A stretch of DNA of 51,069 nt. Origin: Erwinia oleae (GTDB lineage: Bacteria > Pseudomonadota > Gammaproteobacteria > Enterobacterales > Enterobacteriaceae). Shown one piece after another: positions 29,460 to 37,511 of the stretch (position 1 is the first letter of the stretch; each line of letters opens with the position of its first letter). The position numbers and the translations under genes are program-made. The DNA lies in the NCBI RefSeq assembly GCF_000770305.1, contig NZ_JNVB01000021.1, forward strand, positions 1 to 51,069, in the 5' to 3' direction. The notes below the pieces were generated by a model, which worked only from the letters and a program-made list of their open reading frames with translations, was not told the origin of the DNA and did not search any database.

Positions 29460-30205
29460 TCAGGGATCCGGTGCGTCAGAACAGAGACAATCTGCTGGTT
29501 AAGATCGGCATACTCGCCGGGAAGCGACCATGAAGAGAAGCCAAGGTAAATAATGCTGCCCGCTTCAGGCTCAACATGACGGCGGTTCCAGTACGCGATG
29601 GGCACCTCGCTGACCTTGCCGTCAGGGGCGATCAGCACCGCATTGTTGCGCTCCGCGCCTGCCAGACGTTCGCGATCGTTCACATAATCCCGCACGCTGC
29701 GCCCCGGCTGCCAGGACGTTTTGCCGCTGTCAGTGAGCAGACCGGCCATCGTCAGCGTGGTGGGTTTGGTTAACGTATAGAGGCCGTACTCACCCTCCAG
29801 CCGACGATTCGCCTGCGGCTGTATGCGTACCCGATCCGGATCGAGATCCGCTGTTTGTCGGCCGGTCACTTTTACCGCTGCGACCTGCTGATAAATGTTA
29901 TCGACCCGTGCGGCTTTTTCACCGTCGTTATCTGCCCGCAGCGCGGCGCTCCAGCCTTTCAGGCGCGCCAGCAGTTGCTGTTGCTGCTGCACCGCCACGG
30001 CGGTGGCCTGCCTTTCGGCGATCACCGTGCCGGGCCACCAGGTTTTGCCCGCCAGTGCCGGATTCGTCACCAGCTGCGCCAGGTTTTGCGCGTTGCTGAC
30101 CACCACCGTCTGTCCGGGAAGATAGACCGTGACCTGGCTTTGCGCATGCGCGCTCAGTGAGGCGCAAAGCGGGATCCCTGCGAGAAGAAGCGTTATTTTT
30201 TTCAT
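29456..30205 (-). CDS. yjbG: YjbG/GfcC-family capsule-type polysaccharide protein
   Basis: 249 residues with signal peptide ([18 protein letters not shown]). The mature protein starts with [20 protein letters not shown] and has GRSVRDYV, and later [32 protein letters not shown]: two beta-grasp-like domains as in GfcC. It is periplasmic by prediction. GfcC-type proteins belong to group 4 capsule or related exopolysaccharide systems. It overlaps yjbF and yjbH by 4 bases on each side. Confidence 0.92.
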   Translation of the reverse strand: MKKITLLLAGIPLCASLSAHAQSQVTVYLPGQTVVVSNAQNLAQLVTNPALAGKTWWPGTVIAERQATAVAVQQQQQLLARLKGWSAALRADNDGEKAARVDNIYQQVAAVKVTGRQTADLDPDRVRIQPQANRRLEGEYGLYTLTKPTTLTMAGLLTDSGKTSWQPGRSVRDYVNDRERLAGAERNNAVLIAPDGKVSEVPIAYWNRRHVEPEAGSIIYLGFSSWSLPGEYADLNQQIVSVLTHRIPE

Positions 30206-30849
30206 GATTTCGCGGGCTTCAGAATAGTGGTTTCAATAGTGAAGGCGTTGCCGCCAGGGCGCTGTATTGACTGGCGAATCTGACCGTTGGTGGTATCCAC
30301 CCAGAAGGTGTTGGTCCATGACTTACCGTCGGCGGTCAGCTCAACCTCTTCCTGCCACACGCGGCAGGCCACGCGTTTTCCGGCCAGCGTCAATACCTCG
30401 TCGTCCGTGCGTGTGAAGTGAGAAACCGCCGCAGCCGCGTGGAACTGGCCCTGTTCTGTCCAGCTAATCAGGCGTGTCCAGCTGGCGCCCTCGGTAAGAT
30501 GCAACGGATTGCCGAGCGGGTCCTGCTGGAGATTGCTCACGTCAGTCAGGTTGGTTGCCAGCCCCAGGGTTTTAACCAGTCGGCCATGCTGCGTGACCAC
30601 CATCGCTTTATCGCGCGTGATCCATTTTTGCTGACCGTTTTCATCAAAGCCCAGCACGACAAAAATCCGCTGGCCGTCGTTCAGGCGCAGATACATGCTG
30701 GCATAGGGAAGGTTTTCTACCTGCTCGTCAGAAACCTGAACATCATCCGGCCCCAGCAGGGCAAGCTTAACCGTCTCTCCCAGACCTTTTTGTGTTTGAG
30801 TACAGCCCTGGAGGAGCAGGCAAATCAACAGCAGTGACAAATTGCGCAA
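30202..30849 (-). CDS. yjbF: YjbF/GfcB-family lipoprotein
   Basis: 215 residues if translated from TTG at 30849. The signal peptide is LSLLLICLLLQGC, with lipobox LQGC giving a lipid-anchored protein. ENLPYASMYLRLNDGQRIFVV and QQKWITRDKAMVVTQHGRLV are strongly like E. coli YjbF. An upstream ATG at 30894 would put the first 15 codons within the terminator-like hairpin at 30888-30909 and lengthen the signal peptide, so the TTG (AGGGA upstream) is preferred. It is the second gene of yjbEFGH and probably sits at the periplasmic face of a membrane. Confidence 0.85.
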   Translation of the reverse strand: MRNLSLLLICLLLQGCTQTQKGLGETVKLALLGPDDVQVSDEQVENLPYASMYLRLNDGQRIFVVLGFDENGQQKWITRDKAMVVTQHGRLVKTLGLATNLTDVSNLQQDPLGNPLHLTEGASWTRLISWTEQGQFHAAAAVSHFTRTDDEVLTLAGKRVACRVWQEEVELTADGKSWTNTFWVDTTNGQIRQSIQRPGGNAFTIETTILKPAKS

Positions 30850-30887
30850 GGGTGTGTGTCCCTGAAAAGTCCGACAATGTCGAAAAA

Positions 30888-30909
30888 TAACCACACAACC
30901 GTGTGGTTA
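30888..30909 (-). terminator. Intrinsic terminator or attenuator between yjbE and yjbF
   Basis: On the minus strand TAACCACAC, loop GGTT, GTGTGGTTA followed by TTTTTC: 9-bp stem plus T run, about 20 bases after the yjbE stop. It probably lets most transcripts end after yjbE and a fraction reach yjbFGH. Confidence 0.8.
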
Positions 30910-30925
30910 TGATTAAGTTTTGTAC

Positions 30926-31171
30926 TTAGCGAGAAGTACTGGTCGTCGTGGTTGTTGTGGTGCCGGTATTAGAACCATTACCACCGCTACTTGCGGCCAG
31001 CGCAACGCCTACCAGTGCGCCAAGTGCGCCAACACCTACTGCGGTCGTCGTTCCCGATGAGAGCGATTCAGCAGAGGCGCCAGCTGCGCCAGCTTCTGCG
31101 GGCGCGGCCATCACAGCGGAACTGCCCGCCAGATAAGCCAGAGTTGCAGCAGCCCATAACAGTTTTTTCAT
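30926..31171 (-). CDS. yjbE: YjbE/GfcA-like small exported Ser/Thr/Gly-rich protein
   Basis: 81 residues with signal peptide (LLWAAATLAYLAGSSAVMA-AP). The mature part is Ala/Gly/Ser-rich, has a hydrophobic stretch (AVGVGALGALVGVALAAS) and ends with eleven threonines or serines in a row-like low-complexity tail. This composition and its place before yjbFGH identify YjbE. The function is not known; E. coli yjbEFGH is linked to exopolysaccharide and is driven by RcsB. A purine-rich site precedes the ATG. Low-complexity genes are frequently over-expressed relative to the rest of their operon, matching the hairpin below it. Confidence 0.88.
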   Translation of the reverse strand: MKKLLWAAATLAYLAGSSAVMAAPAEAGAAGASAESLSSGTTTAVGVGALGALVGVALAASSGGNGSNTGTTTTTTTSTSR

Positions 31172-31545
31172 ACTTTTCTCCCTTCAATGAATGAATGGAT
31201 ACCTGCCTGAAGGGTTTCAGGCGGCTTCAGTATAAAGTAATAAATTACCAGAATTCAGCGGCGCTGAGAGGCTGCAACGGGCGTGTTTACGCTGCATGAA
31301 ATTAATACAATTCAGCCGTATCAGGCCACTTTTAACTGAATAATTTTAAAAATTGATATTTATAACTGACTAAGAAGGAAGAATTAGCGCCATCCGCTAT
31401 TAATAGCCGTTAGCATGTGATTTTTTGTGCTCTGCGGCTGCGTCTGAACGTAAAGAAGTAATTATTAGTATTTCAATCAGTTACCGACAGATGCAGATAA
31501 ATCCGCTTCAGAAAGCTTTTTTGCATTTCAGATTTATCCGTCATC

Positions 31546-31571
31546 AAAAAGCCGTTAACCTGCGGTTTTTT
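31546..31571. terminator. Hairpin with A/T runs in the yjbE upstream region
   Basis: AAAAAGCCG, loop TTAACCTG, CGGTTTTTT: a 9-pair stem including one G-T pair. Its A and T runs suit termination on either strand, but no gene ends immediately beside it; it might trim transcripts passing beyond pgi or act in the yjbE leader. Confidence 0.5.
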
Positions 31572-31584
31572 AAGAATTTCCTTA
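31571..31584. promoter_or_regulatory. Candidate RcsAB box upstream of yjbE
   Basis: TAAGAATTTCCTTA agrees with the RcsAB consensus TAAGAATATTCCTA, as recalled, at 11 of 14 positions. It lies about 400 bases upstream of yjbE, an operon controlled by RcsB in E. coli. The distance is larger than usual, so a distal promoter would be needed. Confidence 0.5.
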
Positions 31585-31760
31585 GCCTTCGACCGTTAAC
31601 TTGATTAATAAATGGGGGTAAATAATGGGTTATCCAGCGTGGGATCGGGGGTAACCGACGGGCGATACGGGAAGGGACGCCCCGCTGTGATTCGTCAACC
31701 CTGAGCCAGATCAGGATCAAACGGATCTACATTGAGCGCTGCGATCGGACTAACGTTATT

Positions 31761-31790
31761 AAAAAGGGCCGGCGAGAAACCGCCAGCCCT
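31761..31790 (-). terminator. pgi intrinsic terminator
   Basis: On the minus strand AGGGCTGGCG, loop GTTTCT, CGCCGGCCCT then TTTT: a 10-pair stem with one G-T, 37 bases after the pgi stop. Confidence 0.9.
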
Positions 31791-31826
31791 GACGTTCGCC
31801 TTTTACAGGCAGCTAAACGCCGTCGC

Positions 31827-33476
31827 TTAACCGCGCCAGTTTTTATAACGGTTGATTAAGCCGTTGGTCGAACTGTCGTGGCTGTTGACCTGCTCGCTGC
31901 CGGACAGCTCAGGCAGAATACGATTCGCTAACTGTTTACCCAGTTCAACGCCCCACTGATCGAAGGTGAAGATGTTGAGGATCGCGCCCTGCGTGAAGAT
32001 TTTGTGCTCATACAGCGCAATCAGCGCGCCAAGGCTGTAAGGAGTAATATCACGCAGCAGGATGGAGTTAGTTGGGCGGTTGCCTTCGAACACCTTAAAC
32101 GGCACCACGTGCCCGACAGATTTCACCTCTTTTCCGGCATCGGCAAACTCTTTTTCCACCACATCGCGCGACTTACCAAACGCCAGCGCTTCAGTTTGCG
32201 CGAAAAAGTTCGACAGCAGCTTGTCATGATGATCGCCCAGTTTGTTATGAGTGATCGCAGGTGCGATAAAGTCGCACGGCACCAGCTTGGTGCCCTGATG
32301 AATCAGCTGATAGAACGCGTGCTGACCGTTGGTGCCCGGTTCGCCCCAGATTATCGGGCCGGTTTGATAGGTCACCGGGTTGCCGTCACGATCGACGTTT
32401 TTACCGTTAGATTCCATATTGCCCTGCTGGAAGTAAGCGGCAAAGCGGTGCATATACTGATCGTAAGGCAGAATCGCTTCCGTTTCTGCGCCGAAGAAGT
32501 TGTTGTACCAGATACCAATCAGCGCCAGGATCACCGGCAAATTCTGTTCGGCTGGCGCGGTGGAAAAGTGCTGATCCATCGCGTGCGCGCCGCTCAGCAG
32601 CTGCTCGAAGTTATCAAAGCCGATTGACAGAATGATCGACAGGCCAATTGCCGACCACAGCGAGTAGCGTCCGCCCACCCAGTCCCAGAACTCGAACATA
32701 TTGGCGGTATCGATGCCGAAATCGCCCACGGCTTTGGCATTGGTGGACAGCGCGGCGAAGTGTTTAGCAACGTGCTTTTCATCACCCGCCGTTTTCAGGA
32801 ACCAGTCACGCGCGCTGTGAGCGTTGGTCATGGTTTCCTGAGTGGTAAAGGTCTTGGACGCAACCAGGAACAGCGTGGTTTCCGGACTGAGATCCTTCAC
32901 CGCTTCCGCAATGTGCGTGCCGTCAACGTTGGAGACAAAGTGCATATTGAGATGGTTTTTATACGGACGCAGCGCTTCGGTGACCATAAAGGGGCCGAGA
33001 TCCGAGCCGCCAATACCAATGTTCACCACGTCAGTAATCGGCTTGCCGGTATAGCCTTTCCATTCGCCGCTGATAATGCGCTCAGAAAACGCCTTCATCT
33101 TATCCAGTACGGCATTCACTTCCGGCATCACGTCTTTGCCGTCGACCTTCACCGGCGTATTGCTGCGATTGCGCAGTGCGATGTGCAGTACGGCGCGATC
33201 TTCGGTGCGGTTAATTTTCTCGCCGGAAAACATCGATTGAATCGCGCCTGCGAGGTCGGTTTCTTTCGCCAGCGCCTGAAGCTTGTTAAGCGTTTCAGCC
33301 GTCACGCGGTTTTTCGAAAAATCCACCAGCATCAGATCGTCGAAAGTAGCGGAGAAGTTCGCAAAACGGTTGTTGTCTTTGGCGAACAGCTCCGCGATGG
33401 TGACATCTTTCATCTGGTCGAAATGCTGCTGCAAAGCTTGCCAGGCAGCGGTTTGCGTCGGATTAATATTTTTCAT
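31827..33476 (-). CDS. pgi: Glucose-6-phosphate isomerase
   Basis: 549 residues, the E. coli length. Signatures: [19 protein letters not shown] (sugar-phosphate site), [15 protein letters not shown], and the PGI pattern in [12 protein letters not shown] at the C-terminus. It interconverts glucose 6-phosphate and fructose 6-phosphate in the cytoplasm. In this window it sits near edd, so glucose 6-phosphate may enter glycolysis through Pgi or the Entner-Doudoroff route. AAGAG precedes the ATG by about 9 bases. The upstream gene lysC is divergent, as in the E. coli neighbourhood. Confidence 0.98.
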   Translation of the reverse strand: MKNINPTQTAAWQALQQHFDQMKDVTIAELFAKDNNRFANFSATFDDLMLVDFSKNRVTAETLNKLQALAKETDLAGAIQSMFSGEKINRTEDRAVLHIALRNRSNTPVKVDGKDVMPEVNAVLDKMKAFSERIISGEWKGYTGKPITDVVNIGIGGSDLGPFMVTEALRPYKNHLNMHFVSNVDGTHIAEAVKDLSPETTLFLVASKTFTTQETMTNAHSARDWFLKTAGDEKHVAKHFAALSTNAKAVGDFGIDTANMFEFWDWVGGRYSLWSAIGLSIILSIGFDNFEQLLSGAHAMDQHFSTAPAEQNLPVILALIGIWYNNFFGAETEAILPYDQYMHRFAAYFQQGNMESNGKNVDRDGNPVTYQTGPIIWGEPGTNGQHAFYQLIHQGTKLVPCDFIAPAITHNKLGDHHDKLLSNFFAQTEALAFGKSRDVVEKEFADAGKEVKSVGHVVPFKVFEGNRPTNSILLRDITPYSLGALIALYEHKIFTQGAILNIFTFDQWGVELGKQLANRILPELSGSEQVNSHDSSTNGLINRYKNWRG

Positions 33477-33860
33477 AGCAACATACTCTTTCTATTTGGA
33501 AACCGTCATTCAGACCGGACGCCATATTACTCGCTGCAAGCGTTTCGCTTTCCTTTTCCTGCAACAGGCCGCAACTATCAGCCAGGGCGCCGGTACTCGC
33601 AATGTTTAAAGGGATAGCGGGATTGCCGCTCAGCGTTTCAGTATGACTATTCTTCACGCTTATAGGAAAAAATTTATGCGGCGAGGCCGCGCGCGCAGCC
33701 TGCTTATTGACGTAGCCAGCATGCGTTCGCCAGACGAGCAGCGCAGACAGCGCGCAGAAACGATTATTTTCCGGCGCCGTTTTTTCGGCATTGTCCTGGG
33801 TCACGATTAGCCCGCTTCCTGCTGTTAACCGGCAAAATAGCGCGTATCGCCCGGCAGTGA
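33477..33860. other. Spacer upstream of pgi
   Basis: About 380 bases with pgi's promoter region. A GTG-started reading of 113 codons on the minus strand overlaps the pgi start but has no recognisable domain, weak ribosome binding site and codon use unlike the neighbours, so it is not called. No other element is seen. Confidence 0.6.
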
Positions 33861-33889
33861 TTGACAGCGCAGCCGGAAAACGCTATTTG
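33861..33889 (+). promoter_or_regulatory. lysC promoter
   Basis: TTGACA at 33861-33866 and TATTTG at 33884-33889 are 17 bases apart. The start of transcription would fall near 33896, just before the first hairpin of the lysine leader. Confidence 0.75.
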
Positions 33890-33900
33890 TGGTCAGCTAT

Positions 33901-34150
33901 TTGCGCATTTGATGCGCAAGCCAGAAGAGGCGCGTCGCCCAGGCAGTGTGTTGGAGGAACCGAATCCGTAGAAAACACATCAGGGGGAGCGACGCCGAGA
34001 TGCAAACCATGCGGAGTGGCGCGCATCGGCTACAGGGGCTGAATCCTCTGGGTTGTCACCCGGCACGTTCGGCAGTCGGACGTCCGTACCCTGATTATCA
34101 TGCCGTTACGCGGTGGATAAATGGGTATACAAGGTGGGGCGCTTCTGGGT
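33901..34150 (+). ncRNA. Lysine riboswitch (L-box) in the lysC leader
   Basis: The leader starts with a hairpin TTGCGCA-TTTGA-TGCGCAA (33901-33919). The aptamer closes with P1 CCAGAAG (33921-33927) pairing CTTCTGG (34142-34148). Conserved internal segments are GAGGCGCGTCGCCCAGG, GTGTTGGAGGAACC, GGGGGAGCGACGCCGAG and TCGGCTACAGGGGCTGAATC, with GGGTTGTCACC near the end, as in the E. coli lysC leader. Lysine binding folds the five-helix aptamer and turns lysC expression down. Confidence 0.95.
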
Positions 34151-34195
34151 GACTCGTAGTTATCCCTTTCTACGTCTGCCCCGTTTCTGCTCTTT

Positions 34196-34234
34196 CCTTG
34201 TGCCAAGGCTGATGGAATCTAACCTGACACGAGG
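34196..34234 (+). promoter_or_regulatory. Switch segment: anti-ribosome-binding-site helix before lysC
   Basis: CCTTGTG (34196-34202) can pair fully with CACGAGG (34228-34234), which contains the lysC ribosome binding site. The same CCTTG can instead pair with CAAGG at 34204-34208. The two folds exclude each other, so lysine could hide or free the ribosome binding site. Confidence 0.7.
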
Positions 34235-34245
34235 TATGTTAAGAC

Positions 34246-35619
34246 ATGTCGCAACACCCTTTAATCGTGGCAAAATTTGGCGGCACCAGCGTTGCCGATT
34301 TTAGCGCTATGAACCGCAGCGCCGACGTGGTGCTGGCCGATCCCCACGTTCGTCTGGTGGTGCTTTCCGCCTCTGCGGGCGTCACAAACCTGCTGGTTTC
34401 GCTGGCGGAAGGCCAGGAGCAGACGCATCGCGCCTTCCTGTTGGACGAAGTACGCCGCATCCAGTACGCCATCGTTGATCGGCTCGCGCAGCCCGACGTC
34501 ATTCGCGATGAAATCGACCGCATGCTGGAAAATATCACCATGCTGTCCGAGGCTGCCGCGCTGGCCACTTCCGCCGCCCTGACCGATGAACTGGTCAGCC
34601 ACGGCGAACTGATGTCCACCCTGCTTTTTGTTGAGATCCTGCGCCAGCGTGATGTTGTCGCCGAATGGTTCGACGTACGTAAAGTGATGCGCACTAACGA
34701 TCGCTTCGGGCGGGCAGAGCCGGACGCTGCCGCGCTCGCTGAACTGACCAGACAGCAACTGGCGCCGCGCCTGCAAAATGCGCTGATCGTCACCCAGGGT
34801 TTTATTGCCAGCGAAGCGAAAGGTCGCACCACCACGCTTGGACGCGGCGGCAGCGACTATACTGCCGCGCTGCTCGGTGAAGCGCTGAACGCCAGCCGTA
34901 TTGATATCTGGACTGACGTTCCCGGCATTTACACCACCGATCCGCGCGTGGTGCCTTCTGCGCAGCGCATTGATGAAATCACCTTTGAAGAAGCCGCCGA
35001 GATGGCGACATTTGGCGCTAAAGTGCTGCATCCGGCTACGCTGCTGCCTGCGGTGCGTAGCGATATTCCGGTTTTTGTCGGCTCCAGCCGCACGCCATCG
35101 GCAGGCGGCACGCGCGTCTGTAACGAAACGGAAAATCCGCCGCTGTTTCGCGCGCTGGCGCTCAGACGTAAGCAAACCCTGCTGACGCTGCACAGCCTCA
35201 ATATGCTGCATGCGCGGGGCTTTCTGGCCGAGGTATTCAATATTCTGGCGCGCCACAATATTTCGGTCGACCTTATCACCACCTCCGAGGTGAGCGTTGC
35301 GCTGACGCTGGATACCACCGGATCGACCTCGACAGGCGACAGCCTGCTGACCCAGGCGCTGCTGACCGAGCTGTCGTCACTGTGCCGCGTAGAGGTTGAA
35401 GAGAACCTGGCGCTGGTGGCGCTGATTGGTAATAACCTGTCGCAGGCATGCGGCGTGGGCAAGGAAGTGTTCGGCGTGCTTGAGCCGTTTAACCTGCGCC
35501 TGATCTGCTACGGCGCCAGCAGCCACAACCTCTGTTTCCTGGTCCCTGGCCAGGATGCGGAACCGGTGGTACAGGCGCTGCATCGCAATCTGTTCGAACA
35601 GGGCAACGCCGGTAATTAG
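34246..35619 (+). CDS. lysC: Lysine-sensitive aspartate kinase III
   Basis: 457 residues. The kinase domain starts with VAKFGGTSVADFSAMNRSA and has GRTTTLGRGGSDYTAALL and MATFGAKVLHPATLLP. Two C-terminal ACT domains begin near RKQTLLTLHSLNML and GFLAEVFNILARH, the lysine regulatory site. It phosphorylates aspartate, first step to lysine, threonine and methionine. ACGAGG lies 11 bases before the ATG at 34246, a little far; an overlapping ATG 10 bases upstream is out of frame. The riboswitch leader and allosteric domains give two levels of lysine control. Confidence 0.97.
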   Translation: MSQHPLIVAKFGGTSVADFSAMNRSADVVLADPHVRLVVLSASAGVTNLLVSLAEGQEQTHRAFLLDEVRRIQYAIVDRLAQPDVIRDEIDRMLENITMLSEAAALATSAALTDELVSHGELMSTLLFVEILRQRDVVAEWFDVRKVMRTNDRFGRAEPDAAALAELTRQQLAPRLQNALIVTQGFIASEAKGRTTTLGRGGSDYTAALLGEALNASRIDIWTDVPGIYTTDPRVVPSAQRIDEITFEEAAEMATFGAKVLHPATLLPAVRSDIPVFVGSSRTPSAGGTRVCNETENPPLFRALALRRKQTLLTLHSLNMLHARGFLAEVFNILARHNISVDLITTSEVSVALTLDTTGSTSTGDSLLTQALLTELSSLCRVEVEENLALVALIGNNLSQACGVGKEVFGVLEPFNLRLICYGASSHNLCFLVPGQDAEPVVQALHRNLFEQGNAGN

Positions 35620-35693
35620 AATTTTTATGATTGTGTTCAGGGAGCGCATGACGATAATCACCCTCCTTTAATCATAAGGATTGTGAGGACATC

Positions 35694-36386
35694 ATGCGCA
35701 GATTAGCGGCTGAATTTGTAGGAACGTTTGTTTTGGTGCTGGGCGGTTGCGGCAGCGCCGTGCTGGCGGCAGCGTACCCGGAACTGGGTATTGGTTTTGC
35801 GGGCGTCGCGCTGGCGTTTGGTCTGTCGGTGCTGACCATGGCCTACGCGGTCGGGCATATTTCAGGCGGCCATTTTAACCCGGCGGTCACTATTGGCCTG
35901 TGGGCCGGCGGACGTTTCCCCGCAAGCCTGACCTTTGGCTACATTTTCATCCAGGTGATGGGCGGCATCGCGGCGGGCGGCGTGCTTTATATCATCGCCA
36001 GCGGCCAGGGATCGTTTGATGCGGCAGCCAGCGGCTTTGCCTCCAACGGCTTTGGCGAGCATTCGCCCGGCGGGTTCTCACTGCTGGCGGGCATGGTTAT
36101 TGAGGCAGTGCTGAGCGGCATCTTCCTGATTATCATTCACGGCGCGACGGAAAAACGCGCACCGGCAGGTTTCGCGCCGATCGCGATTGGTCTGGCGCTG
36201 ACGCTTATCCATCTGATTTCCATTCCGGTGACCAATACCTCTGTCAATCCTGCGCGCAGTACAGCCGTGGCGATATTCCAGGGAAGTTGGGCCATCGAAC
36301 AGCTATGGATGTTCTGGCTGATGCCGGTTGTGGGTGCCGTCGCGGGCAGCCTGATTTATCGTTTCCTGCTGGCGCAAAAAGACTAA
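35694..36386 (+). CDS. aqpZ: Aquaporin Z
   Basis: 230 residues with six membrane helices and the two aquaporin half-helix motifs: [11 protein letters not shown] and [11 protein letters not shown]. An Arg follows the second NPA in the selectivity filter (NPARS), as in water-specific channels, and the length matches E. coli AqpZ (231). It carries water across the inner membrane. GAGG lies 5 bases before the ATG. It follows lysC on the same strand after 74 bases; aqpZ is elsewhere in E. coli, so it is an insertion in this gene order. Confidence 0.95.
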   Translation: MRRLAAEFVGTFVLVLGGCGSAVLAAAYPELGIGFAGVALAFGLSVLTMAYAVGHISGGHFNPAVTIGLWAGGRFPASLTFGYIFIQVMGGIAAGGVLYIIASGQGSFDAAASGFASNGFGEHSPGGFSLLAGMVIEAVLSGIFLIIIHGATEKRAPAGFAPIAIGLALTLIHLISIPVTNTSVNPARSTAVAIFQGSWAIEQLWMFWLMPVVGAVAGSLIYRFLLAQKD

Positions 36387-36398
36387 ATCCCTCTTTAT

Positions 36399-36424
36399 CT
36401 GGCGGAGCCGCCGCGCTTCGCCAG
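36399..36424 (+). terminator. Hairpin after aqpZ
   Basis: CTGGCGGAGC, loop CGCCGC, GCTTCGCCAG form a 10-pair stem (one G-T) 12 bases after the stop. Only a short CTTTCC follows, so it is probable rather than certain. Confidence 0.55.
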
Positions 36425-36466
36425 CTTTCCGGTTATTTTCCCACTGTTCGATGTTATGATCCTTTT

Positions 36467-36493
36467 CGCTTTTCTCCCGTTCCGGGAAAAGCG
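36467..36493 (+). other. Long hairpin in the panS leader
   Basis: CGCTTTT at 36467-36473 pairs with AAAAGCG at 36487-36493, and CCCG/CGGG can extend the stem. It lies about 57 bases upstream of panS and could be part of its leader or the end of the previous transcript. Confidence 0.4.
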
Positions 36494-36549
36494 ACGTTTA
36501 TGGCAAATCCTGCACAAAAAAACACAACATCTTATAAGGAAGTCTGGCT

Positions 36550-37467
36550 ATGCTCGCCACCGTTACCCGACTGTTCCCGCTGTGGGCGGTTCTGCTCTCT
36601 GTTGCTGCTTACTTTTCACCTGGTATCTTCCTCGGCATTGGCCCGTGGGTTTCATATCTGCTGATGCTGATCATGTTCGGCATGGGCGTTACGCTGAATA
36701 TTAACGATTTTAAACGCGTGCTGATCCGCCCCGCGCCGGTTATCGCCGGCACGTTCTTGCACTACCTGGTGATGCCGCTGGCTGCCTGGGCGCTGGCGAA
36801 GCTGTTCCATATGCCGCCCGATCTCGCTGCGGGAATGATCCTGGTGGGCAGCGTGGCCAGTGGCACCGCATCTAACGTAATGATCTATCTGGCGAAAGGC
36901 GATGTGGCGCTGTCGGTCACCATCTCTTCCGTGTCCGCGCTGGTGGGCGTATTTGCCACGCCGCTGCTGACCCGTCTCTACGTTGATACCCATGTTGAAG
37001 TGGATGTGGTGGGTATGCTGCTCAGCATTGTGAAAATCGTGGTAGTGCCGATTGGCATCGGCCTGATTGTTCATCACACCCTGAACGGTCTGGTAAAACG
37101 CGTGGAGCCGTATCTTCCGGCGTTCTCCATGGTCTGCATTCTGCTGATCATCAGCGCGGTAGTAGCGGGCAGCCAGGGCTTTATCGGATCGGTGGGGCTG
37201 GTGGTGATTGCTGCGGTGATACTGCACAACGCGATTGGCCTGTTGGGCGGCTACTGGGGCGGCAAGCTGTTTGGCTTCGATGAGTCAACCTGCCGCACGC
37301 TGGCGCTGGAGGTGGGCATGCAAAACTCCGGGCTGGCCGCCACCCTCGGCAAGCTCTACTTCTCACCGCTGGCCGCGCTGCCCGGCGCGCTATTCTCCGT
37401 CTGGCACAACCTTTCCGGCTCACTGCTGGCAGGCTACTGGTCCGGTAAGCCGGTTAAGAAGAAGTAG
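36550..37467 (+). CDS. panS: BASS-family transporter, probable ketopantoate/pantothenate transporter PanS
   Basis: 305 residues with about ten membrane helices in two inverted halves. It has the bile-acid-sodium-symporter motifs [44 protein letters not shown] and [14 protein letters not shown], where an unwound helix in each half forms the transport site. PanS of Salmonella belongs to this family and moves ketopantoate, pantoate or pantothenate; the assignment is by recalled similarity. AAGGA precedes the ATG by 9 bases. It is convergent to yjbB. Other members of the family carry bile acids or pyruvate, so the substrate needs a test. Confidence 0.75.
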   Translation: MLATVTRLFPLWAVLLSVAAYFSPGIFLGIGPWVSYLLMLIMFGMGVTLNINDFKRVLIRPAPVIAGTFLHYLVMPLAAWALAKLFHMPPDLAAGMILVGSVASGTASNVMIYLAKGDVALSVTISSVSALVGVFATPLLTRLYVDTHVEVDVVGMLLSIVKIVVVPIGIGLIVHHTLNGLVKRVEPYLPAFSMVCILLIISAVVAGSQGFIGSVGLVVIAAVILHNAIGLLGGYWGGKLFGFDESTCRTLALEVGMQNSGLAATLGKLYFSPLAALPGALFSVWHNLSGSLLAGYWSGKPVKKK

Positions 37468-37474
37468 CTGATGC

Positions 37475-37503
37475 GCTTCCCCGCAATGGATACGCGGGGA
37501 AGC
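37475..37503. terminator. Hairpin between convergent panS and yjbB
   Basis: GCTTCCCCGC, loop AATGGATAC, GCGGGGAAGC is a perfect 10-bp stem in the 44-base spacer. No T run follows on either strand. Confidence 0.6.
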
Positions 37504-37511
37504 ACGGCGTT

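Larger units (their letters stand above)
31172..31826. other. 655-base spacer between pgi and yjbE
   Basis: No credible gene on either strand. It contains the pgi terminator (31761-31790), a pair of direct repeats TTACCCCC on the minus strand (31614-31621 and 31647-31654, 33 bases apart), a candidate Rcs box (31571-31584), a GCCG/CGGT hairpin with flanking A and T runs (31546-31571) and a long AT-rich leader before yjbE. Such a long control region fits a tightly regulated surface-polysaccharide operon. Confidence 0.7.

Noticed and set aside
31172..31826. JUMPstart/ops element for RfaH before yjbE
   Set aside because: Searched for GGCGGTAG on both strands by eye and found no copy.
33463..33804. 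GTG-started 113-codon reading overlapping the pgi start
   Set aside because: No known domain, weak ribosome binding site, and it covers the pgi promoter and leader; probably non-coding.
34261..35256. 331-codon reading opposite lysC
   Set aside because: Antisense shadow; lysC is certain from its motifs and riboswitch.
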